Origin: Nocardioides halotolerans DSM 19273
Lineage (GTDB): Bacteria; Actinomycetota; Actinomycetes; Propionibacteriales; Nocardioidaceae
NCBI RefSeq assembly: GCF_000422805.1
Contig: NZ_AUGT01000024.1
Coordinates: forward strand, 35,989-99,988
Direction: 5' to 3'
Length of the DNA: 64,000 nt
A program made the position numbers and the translations under genes. This document shows, in pieces, positions 40,904-55,251 of the stretch. How positions within the stretch are numbered: the first letter of the stretch is position 1; each line of letters starts with the position of its first letter. A model generated the notes under the pieces. The model did not search any database. It had not been told where the DNA came from and saw only the letters and a program-made list of their open reading frames with translations.

Positions 40904-42307
40904 ATGACGCAGACAGCAGACACCCCGATCGCCGACCTCCGGTCGCAGCTGCGCGGGGAGGTGGTGGACGCCGACGCCCCCGGCTACGACGAGAGCCGCA
41001 GGGTCTGGAACGGCGCCATCGACCGACGACCGCTGGTCGTCGCCCGGTGCCTCGACGAGGCCGACGTCCAGGCTGCCGTCCGCTTCGCCGTCGAGCACGG
41101 CCTCGAGATCGCCGTGCGCGGCGGCGCCCACAGCATGTCGGGCGCCTCGGTGGTCGACGACGGCATCGTCATCGACCTCGCGGCGATGAACCAGGTGACG
41201 GTCGACCCGGCCACCCGTCGCGCGGTGGTCGCCGGTGGTGCGCTGCTGGGCGACGTCGACGCCGCCACCCAGGCACACGGCCTCGCCGTCCCGGCCGGGC
41301 TGGTCAGCCACACCGGCGTGGCCGGCCTGACGCTCGGCGGCGGGATGGGCTGGCTGACCAGGCTCGGCGGCCTCACCATCGACAACCTGCTGTCGGTCAG
41401 GGTCGTCACCGCCGACGGACAGGTGCGGGTCGCGTCCGAGAGCGAGAGCCCCGACCTCTTCTGGGCGGTCCGCGGCGGCGGCGGCAACTTCGGTGTCGTC
41501 ACCGAGTTCGAGTTCGCGCTGCACGAGGTCGGGCCGCTGATCCACTACGGCCTGCTGTTCTGGTCGCTCGACCGGGGCCTGGAGATGCTGCGCCACGTCC
41601 GGGGCGTCATCGACACCCTGCCCGACGACGTCAACGTGATCGTCGGCGCGATCAGCGCGCCGCCGGCGCCGTTCGTCCCGGAGCAGCACCGGCTCTCGCC
41701 CGGCTACGCCACCATCGTGGTCGGCACCGGGACGGCCGAGAGCCACGCGGACGTCTGCGCGGCTCTGGCCGGCGGCGTACCTCCGCTCTTCGAGTTCACC
41801 ACACCGATGCCCTACGTCGAGCTGCAGAAGATGCTCGACGACGCCAACGGGTGGGGGCTGCACTGCTACGACAAGGGGTGCTACGTCACCGAGCTCTCCG
41901 ACGAGGTGGTCGACGCGCTCACCACCCACGTGCCCGAGAAGACCTCGCCGATGTCGATCGTGCTGCTCTACCGCCTCGACGGCGCGTTCTCGCGGGTCGC
42001 GGAGGACGCGACGGCGTTCGGGGGCGGTCGGTCGCCGCGGTTCGGGGTGTTCGTGATCGGGGTGTGCCCCTCGCCGGAGCTGCTCCCGGCCGAGCGCGCG
42101 TGGGTGCGTGCCACCGCCGACGCGCTGCGCCCGGCGGCCGCCGACGACGGGATCTACGTCAACTCCATGACCGAGTTCGACGCGGTCAGCTCGGTGCAGG
42201 CGGCCTACAGCCCCGGCAAGTACGCCCGCCTGGTGGAGATCAAGACGACGTACGACCCCGACAACGTCTTCCACCGCAATGCCAACATCGTCCCCGCGCT
42301 CCCCTGA
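40904..42307 (+). CDS. FAD-linked oxidase, berberine-bridge-enzyme-like
   Basis: A 467-aa cytoplasmic-looking protein of the FAD_binding_4 plus BBE families. The PP-loop IAVRGGAHSMSGAS carries the His that is usually covalently bound to FAD. LTLGGGMGWLTRLGGLTIDNL and DLFWAVRGGGGNFGVVTEFEF follow, and the C-terminal BBE motif is NVFHRNANIVP. A second covalent link through Cys is not evident. Such enzymes oxidise sugars, alcohols or aromatic compounds using O2. Shine-Dalgarno GAGGAG is about 7 nt upstream. It is divergent from the other FAD enzyme across 145 bp. Confidence 0.85.
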   Translation: MTQTADTPIADLRSQLRGEVVDADAPGYDESRRVWNGAIDRRPLVVARCLDEADVQAAVRFAVEHGLEIAVRGGAHSMSGASVVDDGIVIDLAAMNQVTVDPATRRAVVAGGALLGDVDAATQAHGLAVPAGLVSHTGVAGLTLGGGMGWLTRLGGLTIDNLLSVRVVTADGQVRVASESESPDLFWAVRGGGGNFGVVTEFEFALHEVGPLIHYGLLFWSLDRGLEMLRHVRGVIDTLPDDVNVIVGAISAPPAPFVPEQHRLSPGYATIVVGTGTAESHADVCAALAGGVPPLFEFTTPMPYVELQKMLDDANGWGLHCYDKGCYVTELSDEVVDALTTHVPEKTSPMSIVLLYRLDGAFSRVAEDATAFGGGRSPRFGVFVIGVCPSPELLPAERAWVRATADALRPAAADDGIYVNSMTEFDAVSSVQAAYSPGKYARLVEIKTTYDPDNVFHRNANIVPALP

Positions 42308-42331
42308 CGAGCGCGGCGCCGGGCGGGCGGG

Positions 42332-45463
<3,132 letters not shown>

Positions 45464-46681
45464 CTACGACAGCGTCATCGCGGGCTCGCCGTTGACGAGG
45501 CCGTTGCCCGACCGCGTGCAGGTGCCGCCGCGCGGCGTACCGCCGTTGTAGGCCTGGCGCACGCAGGAGCGGAACGCGAGCTGTGCCCAGTAGTTCGGGT
45601 GCAGGCCCTCCTGGATGTAGTAGGGGCTGCCCGAGCAGCACGTCGACACGGTCCGGATCTGGTTGACCCACTCGGTCCTGTTGACGGCGTCGAGGCTGGT
45701 CCACGAGGGGATCCCGACCTCCTCGTAGAGACCGACGCCGGACTCGCACAGGCGCCGTCCGTCGAGGGCCGAGGACAGGTTGAGCACCTTCGCGTTGGTG
45801 ATCCCGGCCTGGCTGATCGCGCCGGTCACGGTGTTGTTGATCGTCGGGAGGGCGGTGCCGTTGGCCCAGTTGGCGTCGCTGTTCCAGAAGCCGCAGCCGC
45901 CCGTGCTCTGCCGGGTGTAGCCGCTCTCGGAGTAGCGGAAGCCGCTGCCGTTGGGGATCGGCGAGGGATAGGTCTGCACCAGCATCGTCCAGGCGCCGTC
46001 GCTGTAGCCGGCGTTGCGCATCGCGGTCCGCACGTTCTGCAGCGCCGTGGCGATGCGCGTCTTGACCGTGGCGACGTTGGCCGCCGTGAAGTTCCTGGTC
46101 ACCGAGGAGTCGTCCTGGCAGTAGTCCTTCCACCACGTCGGCGAGGCGAGGAAGTCGGCCACGCACTGAGTGACGATGTCGGCGAACTTGAAGTCGTTGC
46201 CGCCGATCGAGACCGCGACCATGGTGACGTTGTGGCTGCTCGCGAAGCCCTGCAGCATGAGGGCCTGCCCCTGCTGGCCGCCGCTGTTGTAGAAGTCGAG
46301 GCCCGGCTTGAAGTTGCTGCCGGTGCTGGTCGACGTGGTGGCGCCGGAGCAGGCGAGGTTCAGGCCGTTGACGCCGCCGCCGAGGTAGATCTCCGCCGAC
46401 TTGCTGCGGTGGCAGCGGTTGATCGTCTCGCCGGTGCCGCTCGCGTTGTCGTAGTAGGCCGAGCCGCCCAGCGCGTCGGCGCGCGCCGAGCTGCTGTTGG
46501 ACGAGCCGGCCCACCGACCCGCCTCGCCGGAGATGTAGGAGTCGCCGAGGCTGACCACCCACGGCGAGCCCACGCCTGGGCCGTCGGCGTGCGCCGCCGG
46601 GGCGCCGACGAGACCGAGGGTGAGCAGCGAGGCGAGGACGGCGAGGACGCCGAGGACGGCGGACGGACGGGATCGATGCAC
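45464..46681 (-). CDS. Secreted SGNH/GDSL-family hydrolase
   Basis: A 405-aa exported esterase or lipase. Signal peptide (AVLGVLAVLASLLTLGLVGA, cut near AHA-D). Block I is VVSLGDSYISGEAGRW with the nucleophile Ser, block III has VSIGGNDF, and block V is EGLHPNYWAQLAF with the catalytic His. Its many Cys residues suggest several disulfides, as in Streptomyces SGNH lipases. It acts outside the cell on ester substrates. The GTG start has GGAAGG 7 nt upstream. The promoter region carries CTACTCATGGGTAG (46753-46766), near-identical to the site before the choD unit. Confidence 0.85.
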   Translation of the reverse strand: MHRSRPSAVLGVLAVLASLLTLGLVGAPAAHADGPGVGSPWVVSLGDSYISGEAGRWAGSSNSSSARADALGGSAYYDNASGTGETINRCHRSKSAEIYLGGGVNGLNLACSGATTSTSTGSNFKPGLDFYNSGGQQGQALMLQGFASSHNVTMVAVSIGGNDFKFADIVTQCVADFLASPTWWKDYCQDDSSVTRNFTAANVATVKTRIATALQNVRTAMRNAGYSDGAWTMLVQTYPSPIPNGSGFRYSESGYTRQSTGGCGFWNSDANWANGTALPTINNTVTGAISQAGITNAKVLNLSSALDGRRLCESGVGLYEEVGIPSWTSLDAVNRTEWVNQIRTVSTCCSGSPYYIQEGLHPNYWAQLAFRSCVRQAYNGGTPRGGTCTRSGNGLVNGEPAMTLS

Positions 46682-46752
46682 GGGCGTGCCTTCCGAGAGT
46701 GCGAGTGTGACGTGGGTCTCCCTCCCCGCCGGGGAGAACCTAGCGCCGTCCG

Positions 46753-46766
46753 CTACTCATGGGTAG
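46753..46766. promoter_or_regulatory. Palindromic operator candidate, site 2
   Basis: CTACTCATGGGTAG lies just upstream of a TAGGTT -10-like box (46737-46742, minus strand) of the SGNH hydrolase gene. Thirteen of 14 bases match the reverse complement of the site at 23512-23525. Confidence 0.4.
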
Positions 46767-46803
46767 CCCCAATCTGCGCTGCTTGTGGAGCGCCACCACC
46801 GCT

Positions 46804-46860
46804 GGTTGAGGAGGCCCTCATTGCGTGTGCGACACCTGGAGCTGGGAGCGTCTCGAAACC
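46804..46860. repeat. REP-like element
   Basis: Begins GGTTGAGGAGG and ends GAGCGTCTCGAAACC, the same ends as the element at 63831-63866, with a longer middle. It stands in the 306-bp gap between the SGNH hydrolase and groEL, next to the groEL terminator. Confidence 0.45.
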
Positions 46861-46869
46861 ACGCAAGAA

Positions 46870-46908
46870 GAGGCTGGGACGCAACCTGCTCGGTTGCGTC
46901 CCAGCCTC
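46870..46908 (-). terminator. groEL terminator
   Basis: A perfect 16-bp stem, GAGGCTGGGACGCAAC (46870-46885) with 46893-46908, and a 7-nt loop. It lies 80 bp beyond the groEL stop on the minus strand and is followed there by a pyrimidine-rich run. Confidence 0.7.
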
Positions 46909-46987
46909 GCGTTCAGTGGTCTCGGCGCCTGTCGCGGCTTCGTCCCTCAGCCGCGAGGCTTCCTCGACCTTCGCTCGCTACGCGAGC

Positions 46988-48682
<1,695 letters not shown>

Positions 48683-48702
48683 TCAGACAGGGGTGACCTG
48701 GA

Positions 48703-49017
48703 TCAGGACACGACGGCGAGCACGTCGCGGGCCGAGAGGATCAGCAGCTCGTCGCCGCCGTACTTCACCTCGGTGCCGCCGTACTTGCTGTAGATGACCT
48801 TGTCGCCGATCGCGACGTCGAGCGGGACGCGGTTGCCGTTGTCGTCGACGCGACCGGGACCGATCGCGAGGACCTCGCCCTCCTGGGGCTTCTCCTTGGC
48901 GGTGTCCGGGATGACCAGGCCGGAGGCCGTGGTCTGCTCGGCGTCGAGGGGCTTGACGACGATGCGGTCCTCGAGGGGCTTGATGTTGACCGACACTGTG
49001 TCGACCTCCACTTTCAT
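48703..49017 (-). CDS. groES: Co-chaperonin GroES
   Basis: A 104-aa heptameric lid of the GroEL chamber. It contains [21 protein letters not shown] with the mobile loop [13 protein letters not shown], and [19 protein letters not shown], all typical. The ATG at 49017 gives [15 protein letters not shown], slightly longer than many GroES proteins; VSVNIKPL could mark a shorter start. Two CIRCE elements (49042-49068 and 49077-49103) precede it, so HrcA repression released by heat shock is expected. Confidence 0.97.
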   Translation of the reverse strand: MKVEVDTVSVNIKPLEDRIVVKPLDAEQTTASGLVIPDTAKEKPQEGEVLAIGPGRVDDNGNRVPLDVAIGDKVIYSKYGGTEVKYGGDELLILSARDVLAVVS

Positions 49018-49041
49018 GCTGCGGTGGTTGCAAGAACTGGG

Positions 49042-49068
49042 CTGGCACACTCACCCGGAGAGTGCCAG
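49042..49068. promoter_or_regulatory. CIRCE element 1 (HrcA operator)
   Basis: CTGGCACAC-n9-GAGTGCCAG, one mismatch from perfect symmetry and close to the CIRCE consensus with its 9-bp spacer. It is 24 bp before the groES ATG. Confidence 0.85.
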
Positions 49069-49076
49069 CACCGAAA

Positions 49077-49103
49077 CTAGCACTCTCATCGATGGAGTGC
49101 CAG
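49077..49103. promoter_or_regulatory. CIRCE element 2 (HrcA operator)
   Basis: CTAGCACTC-n9-GAGTGCCAG. Its right edge is 13 bp before the divergent methyltransferase start at 49117, so it can act on both transcription units. Confidence 0.88.
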
Positions 49104-49116
49104 AGAGGGTGGCCCC

Positions 49117-50286
49117 GTGGACGTCGCGTCCGTGCACTGGCTGCAGACCGAGGACGGCCGCCGCGTGCTCGACCGGGCCGCGAGCCTCGACGAGCCGGAC
49201 CCGCTGCGCGCCCGCGCCGCCCTCGAGCGCGCCTGCCCCGGCACGGCGCCCGACCTGCTGGCGGTCGCGCTCACCCAGGCCGGGCTGCGCGAGCGTGCGG
49301 CCGCGAAGTTCGGGGCGCTCGCCGCCTCGATGCTGTTCACGCCCGAGGGGCTCGAGCAGGCGACCCGGCTCTCCGTGGCCACCCACCGGGCGGCCCGCCT
49401 CACGGCGTACGACGCCTCGACGGTCATCGACCTCGGCTGCGGCATCGGGGGCGACCTGGTCGCGTTCGCGCGCGCCGGGCTCACGTGCGCCGGCGTCGAC
49501 CTCGACCCGGTGCGGGTGGCGGTGGCCACCGCCAACCTCGCGGCGCTGGACCTGCCCGGCGCGGTCGGCGTCGCGGACGCGCTCGAGGTGGACGTAGCGC
49601 CGTTCGACGTGGCCTTCGCCGACCCGGCGCGCCGCACCGGCCGGGGCCGGACGTTCTCGCTCGAGGCGTGGACGCCGCCGTGGTCGTTCGCGGAGACGCT
49701 GCTGGAGCGCGACGCCTGCGTGAAGACCGCGCCGGGGATCCCCCACGACGTTGTGCCGGCGGGGGTCGAGGCGGAGTGGGTGAGCGACCACGGGGAGGTG
49801 AAGGAGGCGGCGCTCTGGGGCGGCCGGCTCGCCACCGTCGCGCGCCGGGCCACGGTGATCCGCGACGGCGGACTGGCGACGCTGACCGAGGAGGACGACC
49901 CCGGCGCCGACGTGGTGCCCCTGGGCCGCTACCTCTACGAGCCCGACGGTGCGGTCATCCGCGCGGGGCTGGTCACGGCGGTGGCCGCGGGCGTCCAGGG
50001 CGGGCTGCTCGACCGCCACATCGCCTACGTCACCGCGGACTCGTCGTTCCGCACGCCGTTCGCGCGCTCCTACGAGGTCCTCGAGACGCTCCCCCACCGC
50101 GAGAAGCCGCTGCGCGCCGCGCTGCACGAGCGCGGCATCGGCCGGCTGACGATCAAGAAGCGCGGCGTCGACGTCGTACCCGACCAGCTGCGCAAGAGGC
50201 TCGCCCTCACCGGCGACAACGAGGCCACGATCGTGCTCACCCGCGTCGCCGGCCAGGGCACCTGCCTGCTCGTCCGCCCCTTCTGA
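49117..50286 (+). CDS. Class I SAM-dependent methyltransferase with THUMP-like C-terminus
   Basis: A 389-aa protein. Helical N-terminus, then a Rossmann methyltransferase domain with motif I VIDLGCGIGGDLVAFARAG (about residues 107-125), acidic VDLDPVRVAVA and motif IV FADPARRTGRGR. The C-terminal part (LRAALHERGIGRLTIKKRGV through TCLLVRPF) is the THUMP-like domain of this actinobacterial/chlamydial family. It is a predicted nucleic-acid methyltransferase with an unknown target. It shares its upstream region with groES; CIRCE element 2 lies within its promoter region, so heat-shock co-regulation is possible. Confidence 0.82.
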   Translation: MDVASVHWLQTEDGRRVLDRAASLDEPDPLRARAALERACPGTAPDLLAVALTQAGLRERAAAKFGALAASMLFTPEGLEQATRLSVATHRAARLTAYDASTVIDLGCGIGGDLVAFARAGLTCAGVDLDPVRVAVATANLAALDLPGAVGVADALEVDVAPFDVAFADPARRTGRGRTFSLEAWTPPWSFAETLLERDACVKTAPGIPHDVVPAGVEAEWVSDHGEVKEAALWGGRLATVARRATVIRDGGLATLTEEDDPGADVVPLGRYLYEPDGAVIRAGLVTAVAAGVQGGLLDRHIAYVTADSSFRTPFARSYEVLETLPHREKPLRAALHERGIGRLTIKKRGVDVVPDQLRKRLALTGDNEATIVLTRVAGQGTCLLVRPF

Positions 50287-50311
50287 CCGCCCACTCGTCG
50301 CAAGAAGTGCC

Positions 50312-50379
50312 GCCTCCTGCCGCCGAGTCGGCGTGTTACTCGTCAGCAGCAACGCCGACTCGGCGGGTCACCAGGAGGC
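50312..50379. terminator. Composite stem-loop between convergent genes
   Basis: An outer GCCTCCTG (50312-50319) pairs with 50372-50379, and an inner CCGCCGAGTCGGCGT (50320-50334) pairs perfectly with 50352-50366. The 3' arm runs into the stop codon end of the metallo-hydrolase gene. It probably terminates both the methyltransferase and the metallo-hydrolase transcripts. Confidence 0.6.
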
Positions 50380-51000
50380 GGAGGCCTCGCGCTCGGCGCC
50401 GATGGTGGTGTCGTCGCCGTGGCCGGTGTGGACGACGGTGTCGTCGGGGAGGCCGAACAGCTTGGTGCGGATCGACGACTCGAGCAGCGGCCGGTCGGAG
50501 TAGGAGCGGCCGGTGGCGCCGGGGCCGCCGTGGAAGAGCGTGTCACCGGTGAAGACGCAGCCGAGGTCCTCGACGAGGAAGCAGCAGGCGCCAGGCGCGT
50601 GGCCCGGCGTGTGGAGCGTGCGCACCGTGGTGCCTGCGACCGAGAGCTCCCACCCGTCGGGCAGGTCGAGGTCCCAGAGGTGGTCGGTGTGGACGAGCTC
50701 CCACAGCGGACGGTCGTCGGGGTGCAGGAAGATCGGGGCGCCGCCGCCGTCGTTGACCGCCTCGCGCAGCGCCGGCGCGACCCGGCAGTGGTCGTCGTGG
50801 GCGTGGGTGAGCAGGATCGCCTTCACCCGGCGCCCGGCGACGACCGCCAGGATGTCGTCGACCGAGTGTGGCGCGTCGATGACGACGCACTCGTCGTCGT
50901 CACCGACCACCCAGATGTTGTTGTCGACGTCGAAGGTCTCCCCGTCGAGCGAGAAGGTGCCCGACGAGACGGCGTGGTCGACCCGCAGCCGGCCGGCCAT
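50368..51000 (-). CDS. MBL-fold metallo-hydrolase (mycothiol formaldehyde pathway partner)
   Basis: A 210-aa metallo-beta-lactamase-fold hydrolase of the glyoxalase II type. The dimetal motif is THAHDDH (about residues 85-91), the second His is in HTPGHAPGACCF, Asp in FTGDTLFHGG and the last His in HTGHGDDTT. It is encoded directly after S-(hydroxymethyl)mycothiol dehydrogenase with a 1-bp overlap. In mycobacteria the same pair occurs and the hydrolase is thought to release formate or mycothiol from the thioester product. It is cytoplasmic. The assignment of this substrate is by context. Confidence 0.85.
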   Translation of the reverse strand: MAGRLRVDHAVSSGTFSLDGETFDVDNNIWVVGDDDECVVIDAPHSVDDILAVVAGRRVKAILLTHAHDDHCRVAPALREAVNDGGGAPIFLHPDDRPLWELVHTDHLWDLDLPDGWELSVAGTTVRTLHTPGHAPGACCFLVEDLGCVFTGDTLFHGGPGATGRSYSDRPLLESSIRTKLFGLPDDTVVHTGHGDDTTIGAEREASASW

Positions 51001-52085
51001 CAGAGGACGACGACCGAGCGCAGCACGCCGCCCTCGTGCATCTTCGCGAACGCCGCCTCGACGTCGCCGATGCCGACCTCCTCGCTGACGAAGGCGTCGA
51101 GGTCGAGCCGGCCCTGCTGGTAGAGGTCGACCAGCATCGGGAAGTCGCGGCTGGGCAGGCAGTCGCCGTACCAGCTCGACTTCAGCGAGCCGCCCCGGCC
51201 GAAGACGTCGATGAGCGGCAGGTCGGGGACCTTCATGTCCGGCGTCGGTACGCCGACCAGCACCACGGTGCCCGCGAGGTCGCGCGCGTAGAACGCCTGC
51301 TGCCAGGTCTCGGGCCGGCCCACGGCCTCGATCACGACGTCGGCGCCGAAGCCGCCGGTCAGCTCCTGGATCGCGGCGACGGGGTCGGTCGACGAGGAGT
51401 CGACGGTGTGGGTCGCGCCCATCCGCTTCGCGGCCTCGAGCTTCTTGGCGTCGATGTCGACCGCGATGATCGTCGAGGCGCCCGCGAGCGCCGAGCCCGC
51501 GACGGCCGCCACACCGACGCCGCCGCAGCCGATCACGGCGACCGACTTTCCGCGGGTGACGCCACCGGTGTTGATCGCGGCGCCGATGCCCGCCATCACG
51601 CCGCAGCCGAGGAGCCCGACCGCGGCCGGCCGCGCCGAGGGGTCGACCTTGGTGCACTGCCCGGCGGCGACGAGCGTCTTCTCGGCGAACGCCCCGATGC
51701 CCAGCGCGGGAGACAGCTCGGTGCCATCCTCCAGCGTCATCCTCTGGGTCGCGTTGAACGTCGCGAAGCAGTACCACGGCTCGCCGCGGTCGCAGGCGCG
51801 GCAGCTGCCGCACACCGCCCGCCAGTTGAGGACCACGAAGTCGCCCGGCTCGAGCCCGGTCACGTCGGGCCCGACCGCCTCGACCACCCCGGCCGCCTCG
51901 TGACCGAGCAGGAACGGGAAGTCGTCGTTGATCCCGCCCTCGCGGTAGTGGAGGTCGGTGTGGCAGACCCCGCAGGCCTGCACCTTCACCACCGCCTCGC
52001 CCGGGCCGGGGTCCGGCACGTTGATCGTCACCAGCTCGACCGGCGCGCCCTTGGCCTTCGCGACCACGGCCTTGACCTGCTGCAT
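51000..52085 (-). CDS. mscR: S-(hydroxymethyl)mycothiol dehydrogenase
   Basis: A 361-aa zinc alcohol dehydrogenase, the length expected for this class. Catalytic zinc region [14 protein letters not shown] (about residues 38-51) and [12 protein letters not shown]; structural-zinc Cys group [15 protein letters not shown] near 90-104; cofactor loop [14 protein letters not shown]. It oxidises the adduct of formaldehyde and mycothiol to S-formylmycothiol with NAD+ and also reduces S-nitrosomycothiol in mycobacteria. It implies mycothiol biosynthesis in this organism. A GGGAG-type ribosome-binding site precedes the ATG. It is followed by the metallo-hydrolase in one operon. Confidence 0.9.
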   Translation of the reverse strand: MQQVKAVVAKAKGAPVELVTINVPDPGPGEAVVKVQACGVCHTDLHYREGGINDDFPFLLGHEAAGVVEAVGPDVTGLEPGDFVVLNWRAVCGSCRACDRGEPWYCFATFNATQRMTLEDGTELSPALGIGAFAEKTLVAAGQCTKVDPSARPAAVGLLGCGVMAGIGAAINTGGVTRGKSVAVIGCGGVGVAAVAGSALAGASTIIAVDIDAKKLEAAKRMGATHTVDSSSTDPVAAIQELTGGFGADVVIEAVGRPETWQQAFYARDLAGTVVLVGVPTPDMKVPDLPLIDVFGRGGSLKSSWYGDCLPSRDFPMLVDLYQQGRLDLDAFVSEEVGIGDVEAAFAKMHEGGVLRSVVVL

Positions 52086-52254
52086 GGCTCCCGCCTCTCC
52101 CTCGCGTGACTGGTGGGACCAGCCAACCGCATCGACCCGGGCGCGCGGCAGGGGGATGACAACCATCGGCCGCGCGGCCGCGTCCTTGGCGTGTGCGAGG
52201 ACGACCATGATCGAACCAGCGACGGTGGCCGCTCGGGCGACGACGGGAGTGGGG

Positions 52255-52782
52255 ATGACGGACCGGGACGCCGACTTCACGGCGTACCTCGAGGCCCGGC
52301 AGGGCCGGCTGCTGCGCACCGCCTACCTGCTGACCGGGGACCAGAACCAGGCCGAGGACCTCCTCCAGACCTCGATGGCGAAGCTCTACCTGGCCTGGGA
52401 CAAGGTGCGCGACCGCGGCTCCATCGACGGCTACGCGCGCCGGATCATGGTCAACGAGAACAACTCCGCGTGGCGGCGGCCGTGGCGGCGGCGCGAGCGG
52501 GTGACCGACTTCTCGGCGGAGGGCGCGCCGGCCGGCACACCCATCCGCGACGAGTACGACGAGGGCGTGGGCGACGAGGTGTGGCGGATCGTCCAGACGC
52601 TCCCCCGCCGCGCCCGAGCGGTCGTGGTGCTGCGCTACTACGAGCAGCTGACCGAGGCCGAGACCGCCGAGGTCCTCGGCGTCTCGGTCGGGACGGTCAA
52701 GTCCCAGAACTCGCGGGCCATGGCGGCGCTGCGGGAACGCACACCGGAGTCGTTGCGGCCCGGCAGGGAGGAGGAGCGATGA
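52255..52782 (+). CDS. SigE-family RNA polymerase sigma factor (ECF)
   Basis: A 175-aa ECF sigma factor of the actinobacterial SigE family. Region 2 is near residues 10-75 ([36 protein letters not shown]) and region 4 near 105-160 ([40 protein letters not shown]). It directs RNA polymerase to an unknown regulon, probably envelope-related. The ATG at 52255 has GGGAG 5 nt upstream. Its stop overlaps the next start (ATGA), so the downstream membrane protein is translated with it and is the likely partner. Confidence 0.9.
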   Translation: MTDRDADFTAYLEARQGRLLRTAYLLTGDQNQAEDLLQTSMAKLYLAWDKVRDRGSIDGYARRIMVNENNSAWRRPWRRRERVTDFSAEGAPAGTPIRDEYDEGVGDEVWRIVQTLPRRARAVVVLRYYEQLTEAETAEVLGVSVGTVKSQNSRAMAALRERTPESLRPGREEER

Positions 52783-53927
52783 GCGAGGAGATCCTGGTCC
52801 GCGAGCTGGCGCGCCACGCCGACGGCGTGCACCCCGCGCACCTGCGGTTCGAGGACGTCCGCGCCTCGGCGCACCGGATCCGACGGCACCGGCGGGTGGC
52901 GGCCTCCGGGGCCGCAGCCGCGGTCGTGGCCGCCGTGCTGGTGGCACCCACGCTGCTCGGCGGCTCACCGCGCAGCCAGGAGCCGGTGCCGGCGCCGCCC
53001 CCACCTGCCGTGAGTCCGGCCGTCCTGCACGACGGCCAGGTCGACCTCCCCGACGGGCGCGCCGTCGAGGTCGGCCTCGCCAACGAGGACGTCACCCAGC
53101 TCGGCGTGCTCGCCGACGGACGCATCGTGGCTGCCACCTCACGCCCCTACGGGGTCCAGGTCTTCGCGCCGACCGGAGAGCGCATCGCCCGCTACCGGGT
53201 CGACAGCAACGCGATCACGATGAGCGCCGACGACACCCTGGCCGCGTGGGTCGACGACAACCTCCGGGTGGTGGTGCTGGAGAGCGGCGTGCCCGAGCCC
53301 ACCACCTACGACTGGGGCATCCCGCTGCCCGGCGAGTCCTCCGGCAGCGTCGACGCCGTCTTCGGCTCCGACTGCGCGCACGACGGCTGCACGGTGCTCG
53401 GTGGGGACTTCTCGACCACCACCACCCGGCTCGAGCGGCGTTCCGAGCCGGGGGCCGACCTGGAGACCAGCGAGCCGATGCGGATCACCGACGTGAGCCC
53501 GGACGGCGAGCGGTGGGCGGTCGGGTTCCAGCCGGGTGACGACGAGCAGTTCGGGTGCTCGGGCATCTACGAGGCCGAGACCGGCCAGGTCCTGGCGCGC
53601 AGCTGCGAGACGTCCGGCCTGCGCTTCGCACCCGACGGGCACCACCTGCTCGGCATGCGGGGTGACAACGCGATGTTCGGTCAGGTCGAGGTCTACGACC
53701 AGGACCTCCAGCAGGTGACCGTCTTCGAGCCGCCCGGCAAGCGCGTCGTCAAGGGCGCGACCTGGGCCGACGAGTCGCACCTGCTGGTCGTCACCGTCGG
53801 CCTCGGCGCGACGCCCGACTGGACCCTCCTGCGGGTGCCGATCGACGGTGGCGAGCCCGAGACGCTGGTCGGACCCGTCGACGGTCCGAACGCCGAGATG
53901 TGGTCGCCGTTCCTGCTGTCGGAGTGA
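52779..53927 (+). CDS. Membrane-anchored beta-propeller-like protein, probable sigma-factor partner
   Basis: A 382-aa protein. The N-terminal ~50 residues are cytoplasmic (EEILVRELARHADGVHPAHL), a single membrane segment follows (about 45-65, AASGAAAAVVAAVLVAPTLL), then a long extracytoplasmic part with WD40/propeller-like repeats (PYGVQVFAPTGERIARYRV, ITDVSPDGERWAVGF). There is no zinc-binding anti-sigma motif HxxxCxxC. Coupling to the sigma factor suggests that the short N-terminus binds it while the propeller senses an outside signal; this is inference from gene order. Confidence 0.7.
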   Translation: MSEEILVRELARHADGVHPAHLRFEDVRASAHRIRRHRRVAASGAAAAVVAAVLVAPTLLGGSPRSQEPVPAPPPPAVSPAVLHDGQVDLPDGRAVEVGLANEDVTQLGVLADGRIVAATSRPYGVQVFAPTGERIARYRVDSNAITMSADDTLAAWVDDNLRVVVLESGVPEPTTYDWGIPLPGESSGSVDAVFGSDCAHDGCTVLGGDFSTTTTRLERRSEPGADLETSEPMRITDVSPDGERWAVGFQPGDDEQFGCSGIYEAETGQVLARSCETSGLRFAPDGHHLLGMRGDNAMFGQVEVYDQDLQQVTVFEPPGKRVVKGATWADESHLLVVTVGLGATPDWTLLRVPIDGGEPETLVGPVDGPNAEMWSPFLLSE

Positions 53928-54104
53928 GCTGTCGGGACCGAGAGGCCGGCGGCAGACGTTTTCCGGGCGACGCGGCCGGGAACCGACCGTGCGCAGGCAC
54001 GTCGTCGGGGTCCGGCGCAGGCGCATCCGCTGTTCCGTGGCGGGTGATGGCTTGGGGGGAGCCGGGCATGGGACTCCGCGGCGTGCCTCGCAGGGAGCGA
54101 CCGG

Positions 54105-55148
54105 TCAGACCAGCACGCTGGTGACCGGCTGGCTGCTGTCGGCCGGCAGGTCGAGGGAGGACGGCGTCCGCCCGCGCGCGACCATCTCCGAGCCGAGCGC
54201 GGCCACCATGGCGCCGTTGTCGGTGCAGAGTCCCGGTCGGGGCACCCGCACGCGCACGCCGACCTCGGCGGCCCGCGACTCGGCCATCGCTCGCAACCGA
54301 GAGTTGGCGGCGACGCCGCCGCCGATCAGCAGGTCGGTGATGCCGGTGGTGGTCGCCGCGTCGAGCGCCTTGCGGACCAGCACGTCGCAGACCGCCTCCT
54401 GGAACGACGCCGCGACGTCGGCCACGGGGACCGGCTCGCCGGACCGCTCCCGCGCCTCGACCCACCGCGCGACCGCCGTCTTGAGCCCGGAGAACGAGAA
54501 GTCGAAGCGGTGCCGCTCGAGGTCGCGGCGGCTGGTCAGCCCGCGCGGGAAGTCGATGGCCACCGAGCTGCCCGACGCCGCGGCGCGGTCGATGTGCGGC
54601 CCCCCGGGGAACGGCAGGCCGAGCAGCCGCGCCACCTTGTCGAAGGCCTCGCCCGCCGCGTCGTCGATGGTCGCGCCGAGCGGCTCGACGGTGGTCGTCA
54701 CGTCCTCCACGCGCAGCAGCGAGGAGTGGCCACCGCTCACCAGCAGGGCGAGGCAGGGGTCGGGCAGCGGCCCGTGCTCGAGCTGGTCGACCGCGACGTG
54801 CGAGGCGAGGTGGTTGACGCCGTAGAGCGGCTTGCCGAGGCCGACCGCGAGCGCCTTGGCGGCCGCGACGCCGACGAGGAGCGCCCCGGCCAGCCCGGGG
54901 CCGGACGTCACCGCGATCGCGTCGACGTCGGAGAGCCGCACGCCCGCCGTCTCGCAGGCGCGGTCGAGGGTCGGCACCATCGCCTCGAGGTGGGCCCGGC
55001 TCGCCACCTCGGGCACGACGCCGCCGAAGCGGGCGTGCTCCTCGACGCTGCTGGCGATCGCGTCGGCGAGCAGCGTGTGGCCGCGCACGATGCCGACGCC
55101 GGTCTCGTCGCACGACGTCTCGATGCCGAGGACGAGGGGTTCGCTCAC
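54105..55148 (-). CDS. tsaD: tRNA N6-adenosine threonylcarbamoyltransferase TsaD
   Basis: A 347-aa ASKHA-fold enzyme that transfers threonylcarbamoyl from TC-AMP to A37 of ANN-decoding tRNAs, working with TsaB and TsaE. The start [12 protein letters not shown] is the family signature, metal His residues 113 and 117 are in VNHLASH, with LVSGGHSSL and the C-terminal [12 protein letters not shown] and DNGAMVA. The GTG at 55148 is preferred because CAGAAT (55156-55161) lies 7 nt upstream; an ATG three codons earlier (55157) overlaps that box. It is separated from rimI, tsaB and tsaE by the GH16 gene. Confidence 0.95.
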   Translation of the reverse strand: MSEPLVLGIETSCDETGVGIVRGHTLLADAIASSVEEHARFGGVVPEVASRAHLEAMVPTLDRACETAGVRLSDVDAIAVTSGPGLAGALLVGVAAAKALAVGLGKPLYGVNHLASHVAVDQLEHGPLPDPCLALLVSGGHSSLLRVEDVTTTVEPLGATIDDAAGEAFDKVARLLGLPFPGGPHIDRAAASGSSVAIDFPRGLTSRRDLERHRFDFSFSGLKTAVARWVEARERSGEPVPVADVAASFQEAVCDVLVRKALDAATTTGITDLLIGGGVAANSRLRAMAESRAAEVGVRVRVPRPGLCTDNGAMVAALGSEMVARGRTPSSLDLPADSSQPVTSVLV

Positions 55149-55251
55149 GCTGCCCATTCTGCAAGAGGGGCGATCACTGCCAGGCGCACACGTAGGCCAT
55201 GGCCTAGTCGTCCCCTCGTCCGCGGCACACCGCGAACTGCCCGGGGTGGGG

